This document shows positions 35,663-44,549 of a stretch of DNA of 64,000 nucleotides, piece by piece. Under the pieces are notes generated by a model that made no database searches, was not told where the DNA came from, and worked only from the letters and a program-made list of their open reading frames with translations. Position 1 is the stretch's first letter, and each line of letters starts with the position of its first letter. This DNA is from Chloroflexota bacterium. GTDB lineage: Bacteria > Chloroflexota > Anaerolineae > Anaerolineales > Anaerolineaceae. A program made the translations under genes and the position numbers. The stretch covers positions 1-64,000 of the forward strand of contig JAJUJY010000001.1 in the NCBI GenBank assembly GCA_029265085.1, read 5' to 3'.

Positions 35663-35919
35663 TCGAGCTAACAATTCGTTTTTTTGGCGGTTTGGAGCGG
35701 GATTTTGGCAAAAAACATCAAACCATCCTGATCCCTGAACATACAACCCTGGCAGAACTGATTCAGGTCCTTTGTAGTTTAGGGATTCACCCGCATTCTG
35801 AAGATTACCTGGTCATTTTAAATGATCACGGGCTTGAGCACTGGCAAGCCGAGCAAGAAATCTCCGCCAATGATCGGATATTGGTTATCCCTCCACTGGC
35901 GGGTGGATCAAATCTTTAA
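35659..35919 (+). CDS. MoaD/ThiS-family ubiquitin-like protein
   Basis: An 86-residue beta-grasp protein (FFGGLERDFGK, TTLAELIQVLCSLGI) ending in VIPPLAGGSNL. MoaD and ThiS normally end in Gly-Gly, where the sulfur is loaded. Here three residues (Ser-Asn-Leu) follow the pair, so it would need trimming or would work without adenylation. MoaD-like genes often follow AOR genes and are thought to serve the tungstopterin cofactor. It overlaps the AOR stop by 4 nt. Confidence 0.83.
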   Translation: MIELTIRFFGGLERDFGKKHQTILIPEHTTLAELIQVLCSLGIHPHSEDYLVILNDHGLEHWQAEQEISANDRILVIPPLAGGSNL

Positions 35920-36005
35920 CAAGCAGTTGGTCTCCAAACAGGCATGGGAGAATTAAACATTGTTCCATGCCTGTAAAGCACAACCATCTATTTTCAGGTG
36001 TACAA

Positions 36006-36950
36006 ATGAAAATTAATTCTCAAACCAAACCCACATTTTATTTTATTGGTGTAACGACAAAAAAGTCCTCAATTATGAAAGTATTTCCTGAATGGATGAA
36101 GGTACTCGGAAGAACTGAGATCGCCATTGAGGGAATTGATCTAAAGATCCACGATTCACCGGAAGCATACCGTAACACAGTTGCCCAAATCAAATCTGAC
36201 CCACTCTCCCTGGGCGGGCTGGTAACAACCCACAAAATTGACCTCTACAACGCCGCTCATGATATGTTTGAATTTCTCGATCCATATGCACAAATTTGTG
36301 GGGAATTATCATGCATCTCCAAACAAGATGGGCGATTGGAAGGCCACGCGAAAGATCCCATTACAGCCGGACTCAGCCTGGATGCCATTCTCAGCCCAGG
36401 ATATTTTGGCCGCACAGGAAGCAATGTCCTTTGTTTTGGGGCAGGAGGGTCTGGGGTCGCCACCGCCTTACATTTGATCAGTAAAAAAGACCCGGCCGAC
36501 CGTCCTAAGCAATTCATTTTCACCAACCGTTCGCAATGGCGTCTGGATCATGCGCGAGAGATGGTTCGGCAACTCAACACGGATATTCAATTCGAATACA
36601 TCTGCACAGAAAATCCTACAATCAATGACCAGGTGATGCAATCCATGCCACCCCACAGTGTTGTGATCAATGCAACCGGTATGGGGAAAGACACACCCGG
36701 CTCTCCAATCACCAACCAGGGTATTTTCCCTGAGCACGGTATTGCCTGGGAATTTAATTACCGCGGCGAGTTAGATTTTCTCCATCAAGCAAAAGCTCAA
36801 AAACAATCCCGGCAACTGACCATAGAAGATGGTTGGTTATATTTCCTGCATGGTTGGACCCAGGTCGTTGCGCAGGTACTCCATCTAGACCTGACTCCCG
36901 AACTTTTCCAAAAACTGGCGCAGGCCGCAGAAACAGTGCGATATAAGTAA
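36006..36950 (+). CDS. Shikimate/quinate dehydrogenase-like protein (AroE family)
   Basis: I prefer ATG 36006 (AGGTG 5 nt upstream) to ATG 35967, giving 314 residues. The AroE-like substrate half has GGLVTTHKIDLY, in which the Lys matches the catalytic shikimate dehydrogenase lysine. The NAD(P) half carries CFGAGGSGVATALHLI. The usual NTD motif after the Lys is replaced by EGHAKDPITAG, so the substrate is probably not shikimate. It is the last gene of the rightward operon, 86 bp after the MoaD-like gene. A polyol or cyclitol-like substrate is one option. Confidence 0.75.
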   Translation: MKINSQTKPTFYFIGVTTKKSSIMKVFPEWMKVLGRTEIAIEGIDLKIHDSPEAYRNTVAQIKSDPLSLGGLVTTHKIDLYNAAHDMFEFLDPYAQICGELSCISKQDGRLEGHAKDPITAGLSLDAILSPGYFGRTGSNVLCFGAGGSGVATALHLISKKDPADRPKQFIFTNRSQWRLDHAREMVRQLNTDIQFEYICTENPTINDQVMQSMPPHSVVINATGMGKDTPGSPITNQGIFPEHGIAWEFNYRGELDFLHQAKAQKQSRQLTIEDGWLYFLHGWTQVVAQVLHLDLTPELFQKLAQAAETVRYK

Positions 36951-36984
36951 TTTCACCATACCAACAACGACCGTCTCGCTTGAC

Positions 36985-37023
36985 AAGAAAAACAAAGGCG
37001 TCGATTTTGAGGATCGGCGCCTT
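36985..37023 (-). terminator. Terminator between convergent genes
   Basis: AAGGCGTCGAT pairs with ATCGGCGCCTT (11 bp stem with one G-T pair). The minus strand then reads TTTGTTTTTC. It best fits as the end of the alpha-mannosidase transcript and may also stop the rightward operon. Confidence 0.7.
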
Positions 37024-37044
37024 ATTGGTCCTTAACAGAGATTT

Positions 37045-40000
37045 CTACTTTAATCGGACCGTCACAATTTGATATGGTTTCAGTTGGAGCAGTACGGAAT
37101 TTCCACTTACCACCAGCGGAGTTTGATTTTCCTCCAGTAAGTTCGTTTCCCACGCTGCCGTTAATGGGAATGCCGTCTCGATGACTACCGGTCCGCGTTT
37201 TCGCTGACTTTCATACAACCGGATGATGATTCCATCACCGTCTTCTGCGGATTTAATGGTTTCAATCAACACATTTGATGCAGAAGTTTTGACCAGGGAA
37301 GGCAAATGGTAGTGCTTGCCCATCGATTTTTGTTGAAGCGAATATACGATCACCGGGTCATTAAGCGCATACGCTTCACGTTGTGTCGATTCTTCCCATC
37401 CACCAGAATGTGGTAAAAGACTGTACACAAAGTGATGTTCACCGGCATCCGCCAATGCATCCGGATAATCCGGGCTGCGCAGCAAGGTCAGACGTAAGAC
37501 ATTTTTATGTACATCGCAGCCATACTTACAATCATTCAATAAGGAAACGCCATAATCACCTTCGCTCAGGTCCATCCATTTGTGTGTGCAGGTTTCAAAA
37601 CGCGCCCAATCCCAGCTGGTGTTCCGGTGAGTCGGCCTTTGCACATTTCCCCATTGAATATCATAGGTAGCCTGCTGTGCCAAAATATCCACCGGGAAAG
37701 CGACTTTTAGCAAAATGTGCCGCTCATTCCATTGAATCTTGGTGTCAAAATCAAGGTGCGGGCTATTATGAACCAGCGAGACGCGTTGAACAATTTCGCT
37801 GTTAAGAATGCGCCGCCGGATTTCTACCGTTTGGCGCAGTGGTCCACTTTCCACCCATTCCATCCGGTAGGCTGGTTCTGAAGTCCACATTTTATCTTCA
37901 TAATAAATATCCACATCCCAGGCATCAAAATCCTTTGGCCGGTCTTCAAACGCCTGGAATTGATTGGCAAATTGTCCTTCCGGCAAAACTTCTCGGCGGG
38001 CAACAAGATCAAAAATACGCATCAAATCACCGGCTTCATTCATTTCTACCCGGATGTAATCATTCTGCAAAATCCAGCCATCCGGAGCTTGCGTCTGGAT
38101 CTCTTGAGCGGCCGGCCCAGCAACCGCAAGCGCTGCCAGACTGTATGGAGCGATCTTGCCAGCATCCACCAGCACCCCACCTTCTACGGACTGGCATATG
38201 AGAGGCTTTCCTTCCCGCTGCCAGTCAAACAACTGTCCATTTGGAATAAAAACGGGGTCAGACCGGGAAAAAGAAATTGGATTAGCAAGAAGCACATCTC
38301 CGGACAACTGCTTTGCCAGGGCCAGCAAAGCTGCATCACGAATTTCACCGGCAGTGCGCATCACTTCCGCATATTGTGCCTGCGATTCTTCATACACCTG
38401 ACCAATACTCGACCCAGGCAGAATATCATGGAACTGGTTCAGGCAAACCAACTGCCATGCTTTTGCCAGTTTTTCATTGGGATACACATAATCCTCTGCC
38501 TGCAGCGCAGCCCAAGAGGCCAAAAATTCAGCGTCGTGCAGCATAAATTCACTCTTGCGGTTAGCGCGTTTATTCTTTGCCTGGGTTGTGTAGGTGCCGC
38601 GATGATATTCGAGATACAATTCGCCATTCCAGACAGGCATCCTGACAGCATCTACCTCTCCCTCAATGGATTGAAAAAACGCTTTGGCACTGGACTGTTT
38701 CACTTTGGGCAAGCCGGGAAAATCTTGCATGATTTCAATATTTTCCAACATTTCGCGCGTCGGGCCGCCGCCACCGTCACCATATCCGTAGGCCATCAAC
38801 AAATCGCGGTGCAGGTCTTTCTGTTGAAAATTCATCCAAGCACCCATAACTTCCACCGGGTTTGCCATCGAATTATATGTGCTGGCAAATGGACTACCCA
38901 GCTCTTTTACCGTACTGAAATGGGTCAGGATCTGTGTACCATCCAGTCCTTGCCAAAGAAACGTATCATACGGCAGGCGATTATATTGATTCCAGCCTAT
39001 CTTGATTGTCATGAAATACTTTAACCCGGCCTGTTGGATGAGCTGCGGCAGCGCCCAGGCATAGCCAAAGACATCCGGCAGCCAGAGTACGGGAGACTCC
39101 GAATCTTTTCCAAATTGTTCTCGGAAATAGGTACGTCCCAACAAGAACTGACGTGCCAAAGACTCTGCGCCGGAAAGATTACAATCTGCTTCCACCCACA
39201 TCCCACCCATTGGTTCCCACCGGCCTTCTTGAACCCGTTGGCGAATTGTTTCAAAAAGCTCCGGCTGGTCCTGGCGAATAAAATCATATAACTGCGGCTG
39301 GCTCTGGCTGAAATGGTAATCCGGGAATTGTTCCATGAGCCGAATGACAGTATGAAAAGTTCGTTCTGCCTTGCGGTGTGTCTGCCCTAAGGTCCATAAC
39401 CAGGCGACATCAATATGCGCATGACCAGTCGCATGCACAAGCACATCCTGAAAAGAATCTTGTTTCTTTATACCGCTCTCCATAACTTGCAGAGCAGGTT
39501 CCACACTTGCATAAAATGATTCACCGATTGGCTCGCGCGTATCTAAAACCTGAAAGACATCATCTAATGTATTTAACAGCGCCGAGCGGACCGGATCATG
39601 TTCCGTTAAAACCCCAACCGTCTGCACAGCCACACGCAGTAAAGCAACCAGTTTTCTTGTCGCTGGATCAATCTGCGCCACAGAACAAGGATGCATATAT
39701 AGCTTAATAGCCATGTGCTGATTTTCATAATTTCCCAGCCGGCCAACCCACCCATGCAAAGCCAATAAATGCGGCTTGCCATCTTTCCATTCCGGCCGTA
39801 GAAGGATTTCACGATGAAAACGATCGCAGGCAGCATATGGCTTGCCGTCCACATAAACCAGTGCTTCCGGATGACAGAAATCATCGTTTTCACCCAAATG
39901 CAAAAGAACTGCGGCTGGACGTGAAGAATCCCAACTTTCGGGAATGGTAAACCAGGTTCGCAAAACAAAATTCTCTAACGAATCCCCCCAATATTCATCC

Positions 40001-40182
40001 GGCTTAATCATCTCCCAGGCAGAATCATCTACATCCAATCCAACAGGCGGCGGTGTTACCGCATCCGGCAAGACCAAATGCCGAAAATCAGGTAATGGAG
40101 CAAGCTGTTTATATACGCGATGGCTAATCAAATTTAACCGGCGGGATATCTTTTCCAAGGTCCAGCGATAAGTATGATGCAT
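37045..40182 (-). CDS. GH38 alpha-mannosidase
   Basis: A 1045-residue enzyme. The GH38 catalytic domain starts at GHAHIDVAWLW (H256 and D258 bind zinc). The nucleophile is D370 in WLPDVFGYAWALP, followed by QAGLKYFMTIKIGWNQYN. A mid helical domain with DILPGSSIGQVYEES and a large beta-sandwich C-terminal half complete the family layout. It has no signal peptide, so it acts on imported oligosaccharides or glycosides in the cytoplasm. It lies 121 bp downstream of the ABC operon with a terminator between, so it probably has its own promoter or is reached by read-through. It points to mannosides as substrate. Confidence 0.92.
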   Translation of the reverse strand: MHHTYRWTLEKISRRLNLISHRVYKQLAPLPDFRHLVLPDAVTPPPVGLDVDDSAWEMIKPDEYWGDSLENFVLRTWFTIPESWDSSRPAAVLLHLGENDDFCHPEALVYVDGKPYAACDRFHREILLRPEWKDGKPHLLALHGWVGRLGNYENQHMAIKLYMHPCSVAQIDPATRKLVALLRVAVQTVGVLTEHDPVRSALLNTLDDVFQVLDTREPIGESFYASVEPALQVMESGIKKQDSFQDVLVHATGHAHIDVAWLWTLGQTHRKAERTFHTVIRLMEQFPDYHFSQSQPQLYDFIRQDQPELFETIRQRVQEGRWEPMGGMWVEADCNLSGAESLARQFLLGRTYFREQFGKDSESPVLWLPDVFGYAWALPQLIQQAGLKYFMTIKIGWNQYNRLPYDTFLWQGLDGTQILTHFSTVKELGSPFASTYNSMANPVEVMGAWMNFQQKDLHRDLLMAYGYGDGGGGPTREMLENIEIMQDFPGLPKVKQSSAKAFFQSIEGEVDAVRMPVWNGELYLEYHRGTYTTQAKNKRANRKSEFMLHDAEFLASWAALQAEDYVYPNEKLAKAWQLVCLNQFHDILPGSSIGQVYEESQAQYAEVMRTAGEIRDAALLALAKQLSGDVLLANPISFSRSDPVFIPNGQLFDWQREGKPLICQSVEGGVLVDAGKIAPYSLAALAVAGPAAQEIQTQAPDGWILQNDYIRVEMNEAGDLMRIFDLVARREVLPEGQFANQFQAFEDRPKDFDAWDVDIYYEDKMWTSEPAYRMEWVESGPLRQTVEIRRRILNSEIVQRVSLVHNSPHLDFDTKIQWNERHILLKVAFPVDILAQQATYDIQWGNVQRPTHRNTSWDWARFETCTHKWMDLSEGDYGVSLLNDCKYGCDVHKNVLRLTLLRSPDYPDALADAGEHHFVYSLLPHSGGWEESTQREAYALNDPVIVYSLQQKSMGKHYHLPSLVKTSASNVLIETIKSAEDGDGIIIRLYESQRKRGPVVIETAFPLTAAWETNLLEENQTPLVVSGNSVLLQLKPYQIVTVRLK

Positions 40183-40245
40183 CCAATTTTCTCCAAAACA
40201 ATCAGGCTGAATGAGCTAAGTATACCGAAAAATTGGTGGAATATT

Positions 40246-40278
40246 AAAAGCCCAAACGCCTTTTTAGGGCGTTTGGGA
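40246..40278 (-). terminator. Rho-independent terminator after the second ABC importer
   Basis: CCCAAACGCC (40251-40260) pairs with GGCGTTTGGG (40268-40277), with a 7 nt loop. On the minus strand it is followed by CTTTTAATATT. It lies 26 bp past the MalG-type permease stop. Confidence 0.75.
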
Positions 40279-40303
40279 TGCTCAGGAGAACAGTATTTTT
40301 CAA

Positions 40304-41137
40304 CTATTCTTTGACAGCCCCGCTGGTTAGCCCGAGGATAATAAACCGCTGGGCAAACAGGATCAAAATCAACACAGGCAAGATCACCGCGCAAGCGACA
40401 GCGCTTGCCTGCCCCCACTCGATCCGTGTATCGGTGATAAAAGCGGCCACAGCAACCGGAAGTGTTTTGGTTTTGGATCCTGCTAAAATCGCCGGAAAAA
40501 GGAATGAATTCCAGGTTGAAATGAAGGTTAATATTGCCGTAGCAGCCACTCCTGGCGCTGCCAGGGGAAGGATTACTTTGGTCAATGCACCTAGACGTGT
40601 GCAGCCATCCACCATTGCACTGTCTTCCAGATCTTTCGGTATGGAAACAAAATAGCCATGCAAAACCCAGGTAGAAAACGGAATTGTTAAGGCAGTAAAA
40701 ATGATAATCAAACCAAGCGGTGTATCCTGTAATTTTAACTGCCCATAAATCATGAACAACGGGATCGCATAGGCTATACCTGGGATCGTATAAAAAACAA
40801 GCAAACTCATTAACAGGCTGGTCTTTCCTTTAAACTTAAACCTGGATGTTGCATACGCTGCCAGCGTGCTTACAATGGTCGCCAGAAGAATTGAAATTGA
40901 GGTGATCTTCAGGCTGTTAAAGAGATACTTATAATAATCGCCTTCGATAAACGTTTTTATGTAGTTTTCCCAGGTTGGTTTAAATATCCACACAGGAGGA
41001 ATGGCAAAGGTATCCTGCGGCTGCTTAATCGAGGTGAGAAACATCCAAAAAATCGGGAACAAAAAGAACACCAATGCAACCGCAAGAAAACCATAACCAA
41101 GAATATCCACCAAGGTTCGTTGGGTTTTATAGTTCAT
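40304..41137 (-). CDS. Sugar ABC permease, MalG type
   Basis: A 277-residue CUT1 permease with six helices, the coupling loop KDLEDSAMVDGCTRLGALTKVILPLAAPG and the C-terminal QRFIILGLTSGAVKE. It is encoded 4 bp after the MalF-type gene. No ATPase gene is in this operon, so it probably uses a shared MsmK-like ATPase encoded elsewhere. Confidence 0.9.
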   Translation of the reverse strand: MNYKTQRTLVDILGYGFLAVALVFFLFPIFWMFLTSIKQPQDTFAIPPVWIFKPTWENYIKTFIEGDYYKYLFNSLKITSISILLATIVSTLAAYATSRFKFKGKTSLLMSLLVFYTIPGIAYAIPLFMIYGQLKLQDTPLGLIIIFTALTIPFSTWVLHGYFVSIPKDLEDSAMVDGCTRLGALTKVILPLAAPGVAATAILTFISTWNSFLFPAILAGSKTKTLPVAVAAFITDTRIEWGQASAVACAVILPVLILILFAQRFIILGLTSGAVKE

Positions 41138-41140
41138 GGC

Positions 41141-42016
41141 TCATCCTCTCTCCGGAACCTTAATGGAACGAATATAAAAGATTGAAATAATCATCGTGAT
41201 TAAGGCTAAGACCCACGAGATAGCCGAGGCATATCCCAAGAAAAAGTTGCGAAAACCCTTGGTGTAAGCATAAACCCCTAAAGTTAAAGAACTGATTCCT
41301 GGACCCCCACCAGTTAGAGCATACACCTGATCAAAAATCTTAATGGAATCCATCGTCCGCAGCAACAAGACAACCAGAATCATCGGGCGCAAATAAGGGA
41401 TCGTGATATAAATCAAACGATTAAAAAATCCAGCCCCGTCGATCTCTGCTGCTTCATACTGCTCCTTCGGGATCGATTGAAGCCCGGCCAATAGCAGCAG
41501 CATAACAAACGGTGTGTACTCCCATATATCCACAATCATGCAGGATAACAGTGCCGTTTTTGGGCTGCCTGTCCAAACTTGAGGAGGAAGTCCGAACTGT
41601 GAAAAGAAATAATTAATAATGCCAAAATCAGGGTTATACATAAAACGCCACATAATCCCTGAAACAATGGGGGAAGCCAGCATCGGGATCATTAACAAAC
41701 CGCGAATCAAACCCCGGCCTGGAAAGTTCTTATTCAAAATATTTGCCAGAATAAACCCCAAAACCATTTCAATAACAATAACGACGACGGTATACAACAG
41801 CGTATTTTGGAGCGCAATATAAAACGTGCTGTCCTGTACGATATTTACGTAATTACCCAGACCAATAAATCGCAGCCCACGAGCAATTGAATATGAAAAA
41901 AAACTCAACCGGAAGGTGTACAGCAATGGATATACCAGAACCACAGCTATAATCACCAGAGCGGGGGCTAAAAACTGGGAGGTCTCTATTTTCTCTCTTA
42001 AGGATTTCGAGATCAT
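41141..42016 (-). CDS. Sugar ABC permease, MalF type
   Basis: A 291-residue permease with six helices, a coupling loop around PKEQYEAAEIDGAGFFNRLIYITIPYLRP and RGLIRGLLMIPMLASPIVSGIMWRFMYNPDFGI. It pairs with the MalG-type subunit encoded next. The gene is separated from the binding-protein gene by a 13 bp stem-loop. Confidence 0.9.
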   Translation of the reverse strand: MISKSLREKIETSQFLAPALVIIAVVLVYPLLYTFRLSFFSYSIARGLRFIGLGNYVNIVQDSTFYIALQNTLLYTVVVIVIEMVLGFILANILNKNFPGRGLIRGLLMIPMLASPIVSGIMWRFMYNPDFGIINYFFSQFGLPPQVWTGSPKTALLSCMIVDIWEYTPFVMLLLLAGLQSIPKEQYEAAEIDGAGFFNRLIYITIPYLRPMILVVLLLRTMDSIKIFDQVYALTGGGPGISSLTLGVYAYTKGFRNFFLGYASAISWVLALITMIISIFYIRSIKVPERG

Positions 42017-42030
42017 TCTTTACTCCATGA

Positions 42031-42064
42031 ACGAGCCTGGCGGTGTATAACCCGCCAGGCTCGT
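42031..42064 (-). promoter_or_regulatory. Intercistronic stem-loop between second binding protein and permease genes
   Basis: A perfect 13 bp stem, ACGAGCCTGGCGG pairing with CCGCCAGGCTCGT, around an 8 nt loop. It has no T-run, so it probably protects the binding-protein mRNA or reduces read-through, as at 26410-26438. Confidence 0.65.
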
Positions 42065-42075
42065 AAGGGGTCGGT

Positions 42076-43437
42076 CTAGTAGTAACCGGCCTGCTGCATT
42101 AATTCATCAATGGCTTTATTTGCATCATCCAACGCTTGCTGTGGAGTCTTGATGCCTGCCAATGCATTGGAAGCTTCCTGTGCAATTGTCAGAATAATCT
42201 GGCTGGTAGCCGTAGTGGTCGGCCACAATTGCAAATACTGGAAGGATTCGTTCAGAGTAGCAAATTCGGGGTGAGCCTCTACCATTGCAGGGTCTGATAA
42301 TACAGCTTTGGAATTAACATTAATGCTTGCGCCATCGGTCGGGAAATACTTGAGACCTTCTTTACCAGTCAAATACACCAGGAATTTAAAAGCCTCTTCC
42401 TTGTTCGTAGAACTGGCATTCATTACAAAGCCCCAAACATGACCGATCACTTTGCGATTAATGCTGCCGTCTTCCATCTTTTTGCCCGGAACAACCGAAG
42501 CCGCGAATTTATCAAAGACTGCCGGAGATTTTTCCTGGCTGGCAAAGTCACCATAAGCAGCATTCCACTGCAGTACCATTGCAGCTTTATCCTGTTGGAA
42601 AGCAGCCAAAACCTCGGGATACTCGTACGTGGCAACACCCGGTGGAACCACTTTTTCTTTATTGAGCAGGTCCGTGAAGTAAGTCAGGGCTTCAACACCT
42701 TCTTTACTATTGACGGTTGGGCGGAAGTTTTCATCCAAAATTTCGCCGCCAAACGACCAGAAGTAGGTAATAAAGTCCCAGGCAATTGATTCAGGCAGTT
42801 TGCCAAACAATGTAGCACCATAGCGCTGGTCATTGGTTTGAGCCTTAGCAACCTCAAGGTACTCATCCCAGGTTTCAGGTGCTTTTTCAATCAGATCTGT
42901 GCGGTAGTATAGGAATACAGTATCTAAAGCCACAGGGAAACCATACGGTTTACCTTTGTAATTATACGCTTCAACAGCCCCAGGTGAAGCCCAGTCTGCC
43001 TGATCTGGTTGCGGGAGATTGCTGTTAGCCATATACGCATCCAATGGTTCAAGCAATTGGCCTTCAGCCAATTCAGCAACCCATTCGGAAGGTACCCAAA
43101 GAATATCATACGCGCCGGTTTTTGCAGTCAGTTCCGTCTTTTCTTTTTCCTGCAAAACCTCACGGGCGATTTCTTCAACAATCACCTTCTTGCCGGTTTC
43201 TTGTTCATAAGCTTCAGCAGCCTTTTTTACTGCTGGAGCATCCGTTACCCACACGGAAACCACGACCGGTTTCGCTTCGGCGGCAGGCTGCTCTGGGGCT
43301 TTAGTGGGTTCAGGAGCCTGGGTTGGTTCCACAGGAGCCTGTGTGGGCTGCTCGACAGGAGCAGGGGTCGCGGGTGTGCAAGCGCCCAATAACACAGTAA
43401 CCAGAAGTAAAACAGCGAACAACTTTTTGGCGTTCAT
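42076..43437 (-). CDS. Sugar-binding lipoprotein (family 1)
   Basis: A 453-residue binding protein with a lipoprotein signal ending LLGAC (Cys 20), then a Pro/Thr/Glu-rich linker (about 22-55) and a periplasmic-binding fold: YDILWVPSEWVAELAEGQLLEPL, KPYGFPVALDTVFLYYRTDLIEKAPETWDEYL. The fold and the neighbouring glycosidases suggest an oligosaccharide ligand. It precedes two permease genes without an ATPase. Confidence 0.9.
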   Translation of the reverse strand: MNAKKLFAVLLLVTVLLGACTPATPAPVEQPTQAPVEPTQAPEPTKAPEQPAAEAKPVVVSVWVTDAPAVKKAAEAYEQETGKKVIVEEIAREVLQEKEKTELTAKTGAYDILWVPSEWVAELAEGQLLEPLDAYMANSNLPQPDQADWASPGAVEAYNYKGKPYGFPVALDTVFLYYRTDLIEKAPETWDEYLEVAKAQTNDQRYGATLFGKLPESIAWDFITYFWSFGGEILDENFRPTVNSKEGVEALTYFTDLLNKEKVVPPGVATYEYPEVLAAFQQDKAAMVLQWNAAYGDFASQEKSPAVFDKFAASVVPGKKMEDGSINRKVIGHVWGFVMNASSTNKEEAFKFLVYLTGKEGLKYFPTDGASINVNSKAVLSDPAMVEAHPEFATLNESFQYLQLWPTTTATSQIILTIAQEASNALAGIKTPQQALDDANKAIDELMQQAGYY

Positions 43438-43543
43438 TTTATTCTCCTAAGGTCAAAACGTAAAAAGGATCGGTACCATTGAGAAAACAAATGGATAAAA
43501 TTGAATGAGCACCTCCATTAAATCTTTGGAATATGACCAATCA

Positions 43544-44521
43544 TTAACCGACCATTGCCATACGTCTGAAGGCGTGGCGTCTTCCTTTAATCGCAGTGGC
43601 AAAGGCCATGATATTTTCAGGCAGAGTGATTCCGCTGTAGCCACCATCACCAATCTGATAAAGATCAGCCCCAGTTAAGCGGCTGTCTAGCGCAAGGCGG
43701 CGAATTGTATCTTCATCTGCAGATTCTTGCGATGTACCAATGGTAATTTCTGCTAGAATGCCCAATTGATGTGCCTTCTCCACGGCAGCACTGACCACTT
43801 CCATTGATGCCCCAGGCATGGTTCCAGGAGCAGCAATAACGACCATGTCAACGCCCGCTTCAACCATCAATTCGACCTCGTCTGCATGCATGAAATCGGG
43901 CATACCTTTACGAGAGCCGCCCCACGGCATCCGGCCAGCCACCAATACCGGCTCAGGGCCAAGAGCCTTCCGCAAAATACGGAAATTTTCGGCCAATACC
44001 TCGGGAGTATGAGCGGGTGTACCAATCAAGGTCAGATAAGCTGCACCTTGTTCCAGTGCCCGAGCAGCCGTATCTGGAATGGACAGGCGACCGGTGGGTG
44101 CATCTGCACCGGGGAAATTAACTTCCAGACTCAAACCTACAACGCGGCCAATTGCATTTCGCAAATCCCGGATAGTGACTCCAAGACCGAGGTTTGCAAA
44201 GAAACCTGCTGTGGGGTCTTCAATCTGGCGAGAGGGTTTAAGTGAGATTCCTTCTTTCGCCCAAGCTTCAATTCCTGCCGGAGTGGAAGGGAATCCAGCC
44301 ATTTGCGGGCGATCCACATCATAGTGATTAAGATGAACAATATCCGCGCCAAAGGCTGCTGCAAGAGCGCCATTGGTTGTTCCATCCACCAGAGCTGGCC
44401 GGAAGGCTACAATTTCAGCAGAAACCGCTCGCCCTCCGCTCACACGGATCGCATCCAATACATCACGGCCTTCCAACTTTGCTAATACAGAGGGACTTGC
44501 TTCAATAATTCGCTTTGCCAT
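43544..44521 (-). CDS. TIM-barrel protein of unknown function (DUF7916-like)
   Basis: A 325-residue soluble protein with a predicted TIM barrel: GRAVSAEIVAFRPALVDGTTNGALAAAFGADIVHLNHYDVDRP near the start, a glycine-rich end IGDGGYSGITLPENIMAFATAIKG, and repeated hydrophobic beta strands (AYLTLIGTP, VDMVVIAAPG). It resembles the DUF7916 group often annotated near sugar transport genes and sometimes compared with phosphonomutase-like barrels. No enzyme activity can be assigned. It lies between the GH4 and binding-protein genes of the mannoside operon, so a sugar phosphate substrate is plausible. Confidence 0.65.
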   Translation of the reverse strand: MAKRIIEASPSVLAKLEGRDVLDAIRVSGGRAVSAEIVAFRPALVDGTTNGALAAAFGADIVHLNHYDVDRPQMAGFPSTPAGIEAWAKEGISLKPSRQIEDPTAGFFANLGLGVTIRDLRNAIGRVVGLSLEVNFPGADAPTGRLSIPDTAARALEQGAAYLTLIGTPAHTPEVLAENFRILRKALGPEPVLVAGRMPWGGSRKGMPDFMHADEVELMVEAGVDMVVIAAPGTMPGASMEVVSAAVEKAHQLGILAEITIGTSQESADEDTIRRLALDSRLTGADLYQIGDGGYSGITLPENIMAFATAIKGRRHAFRRMAMVG

Positions 44522-44549
44522 ATAATTATTCCTCGTTATTATTCAAAAC

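Noticed and set aside
37960..39024. Long plus-strand reading frame (354 codons) inside the alpha-mannosidase gene
   Set aside because: It is antisense to a well-conserved GH38 domain and shows no recognisable motif; it is a shadow of the real gene.
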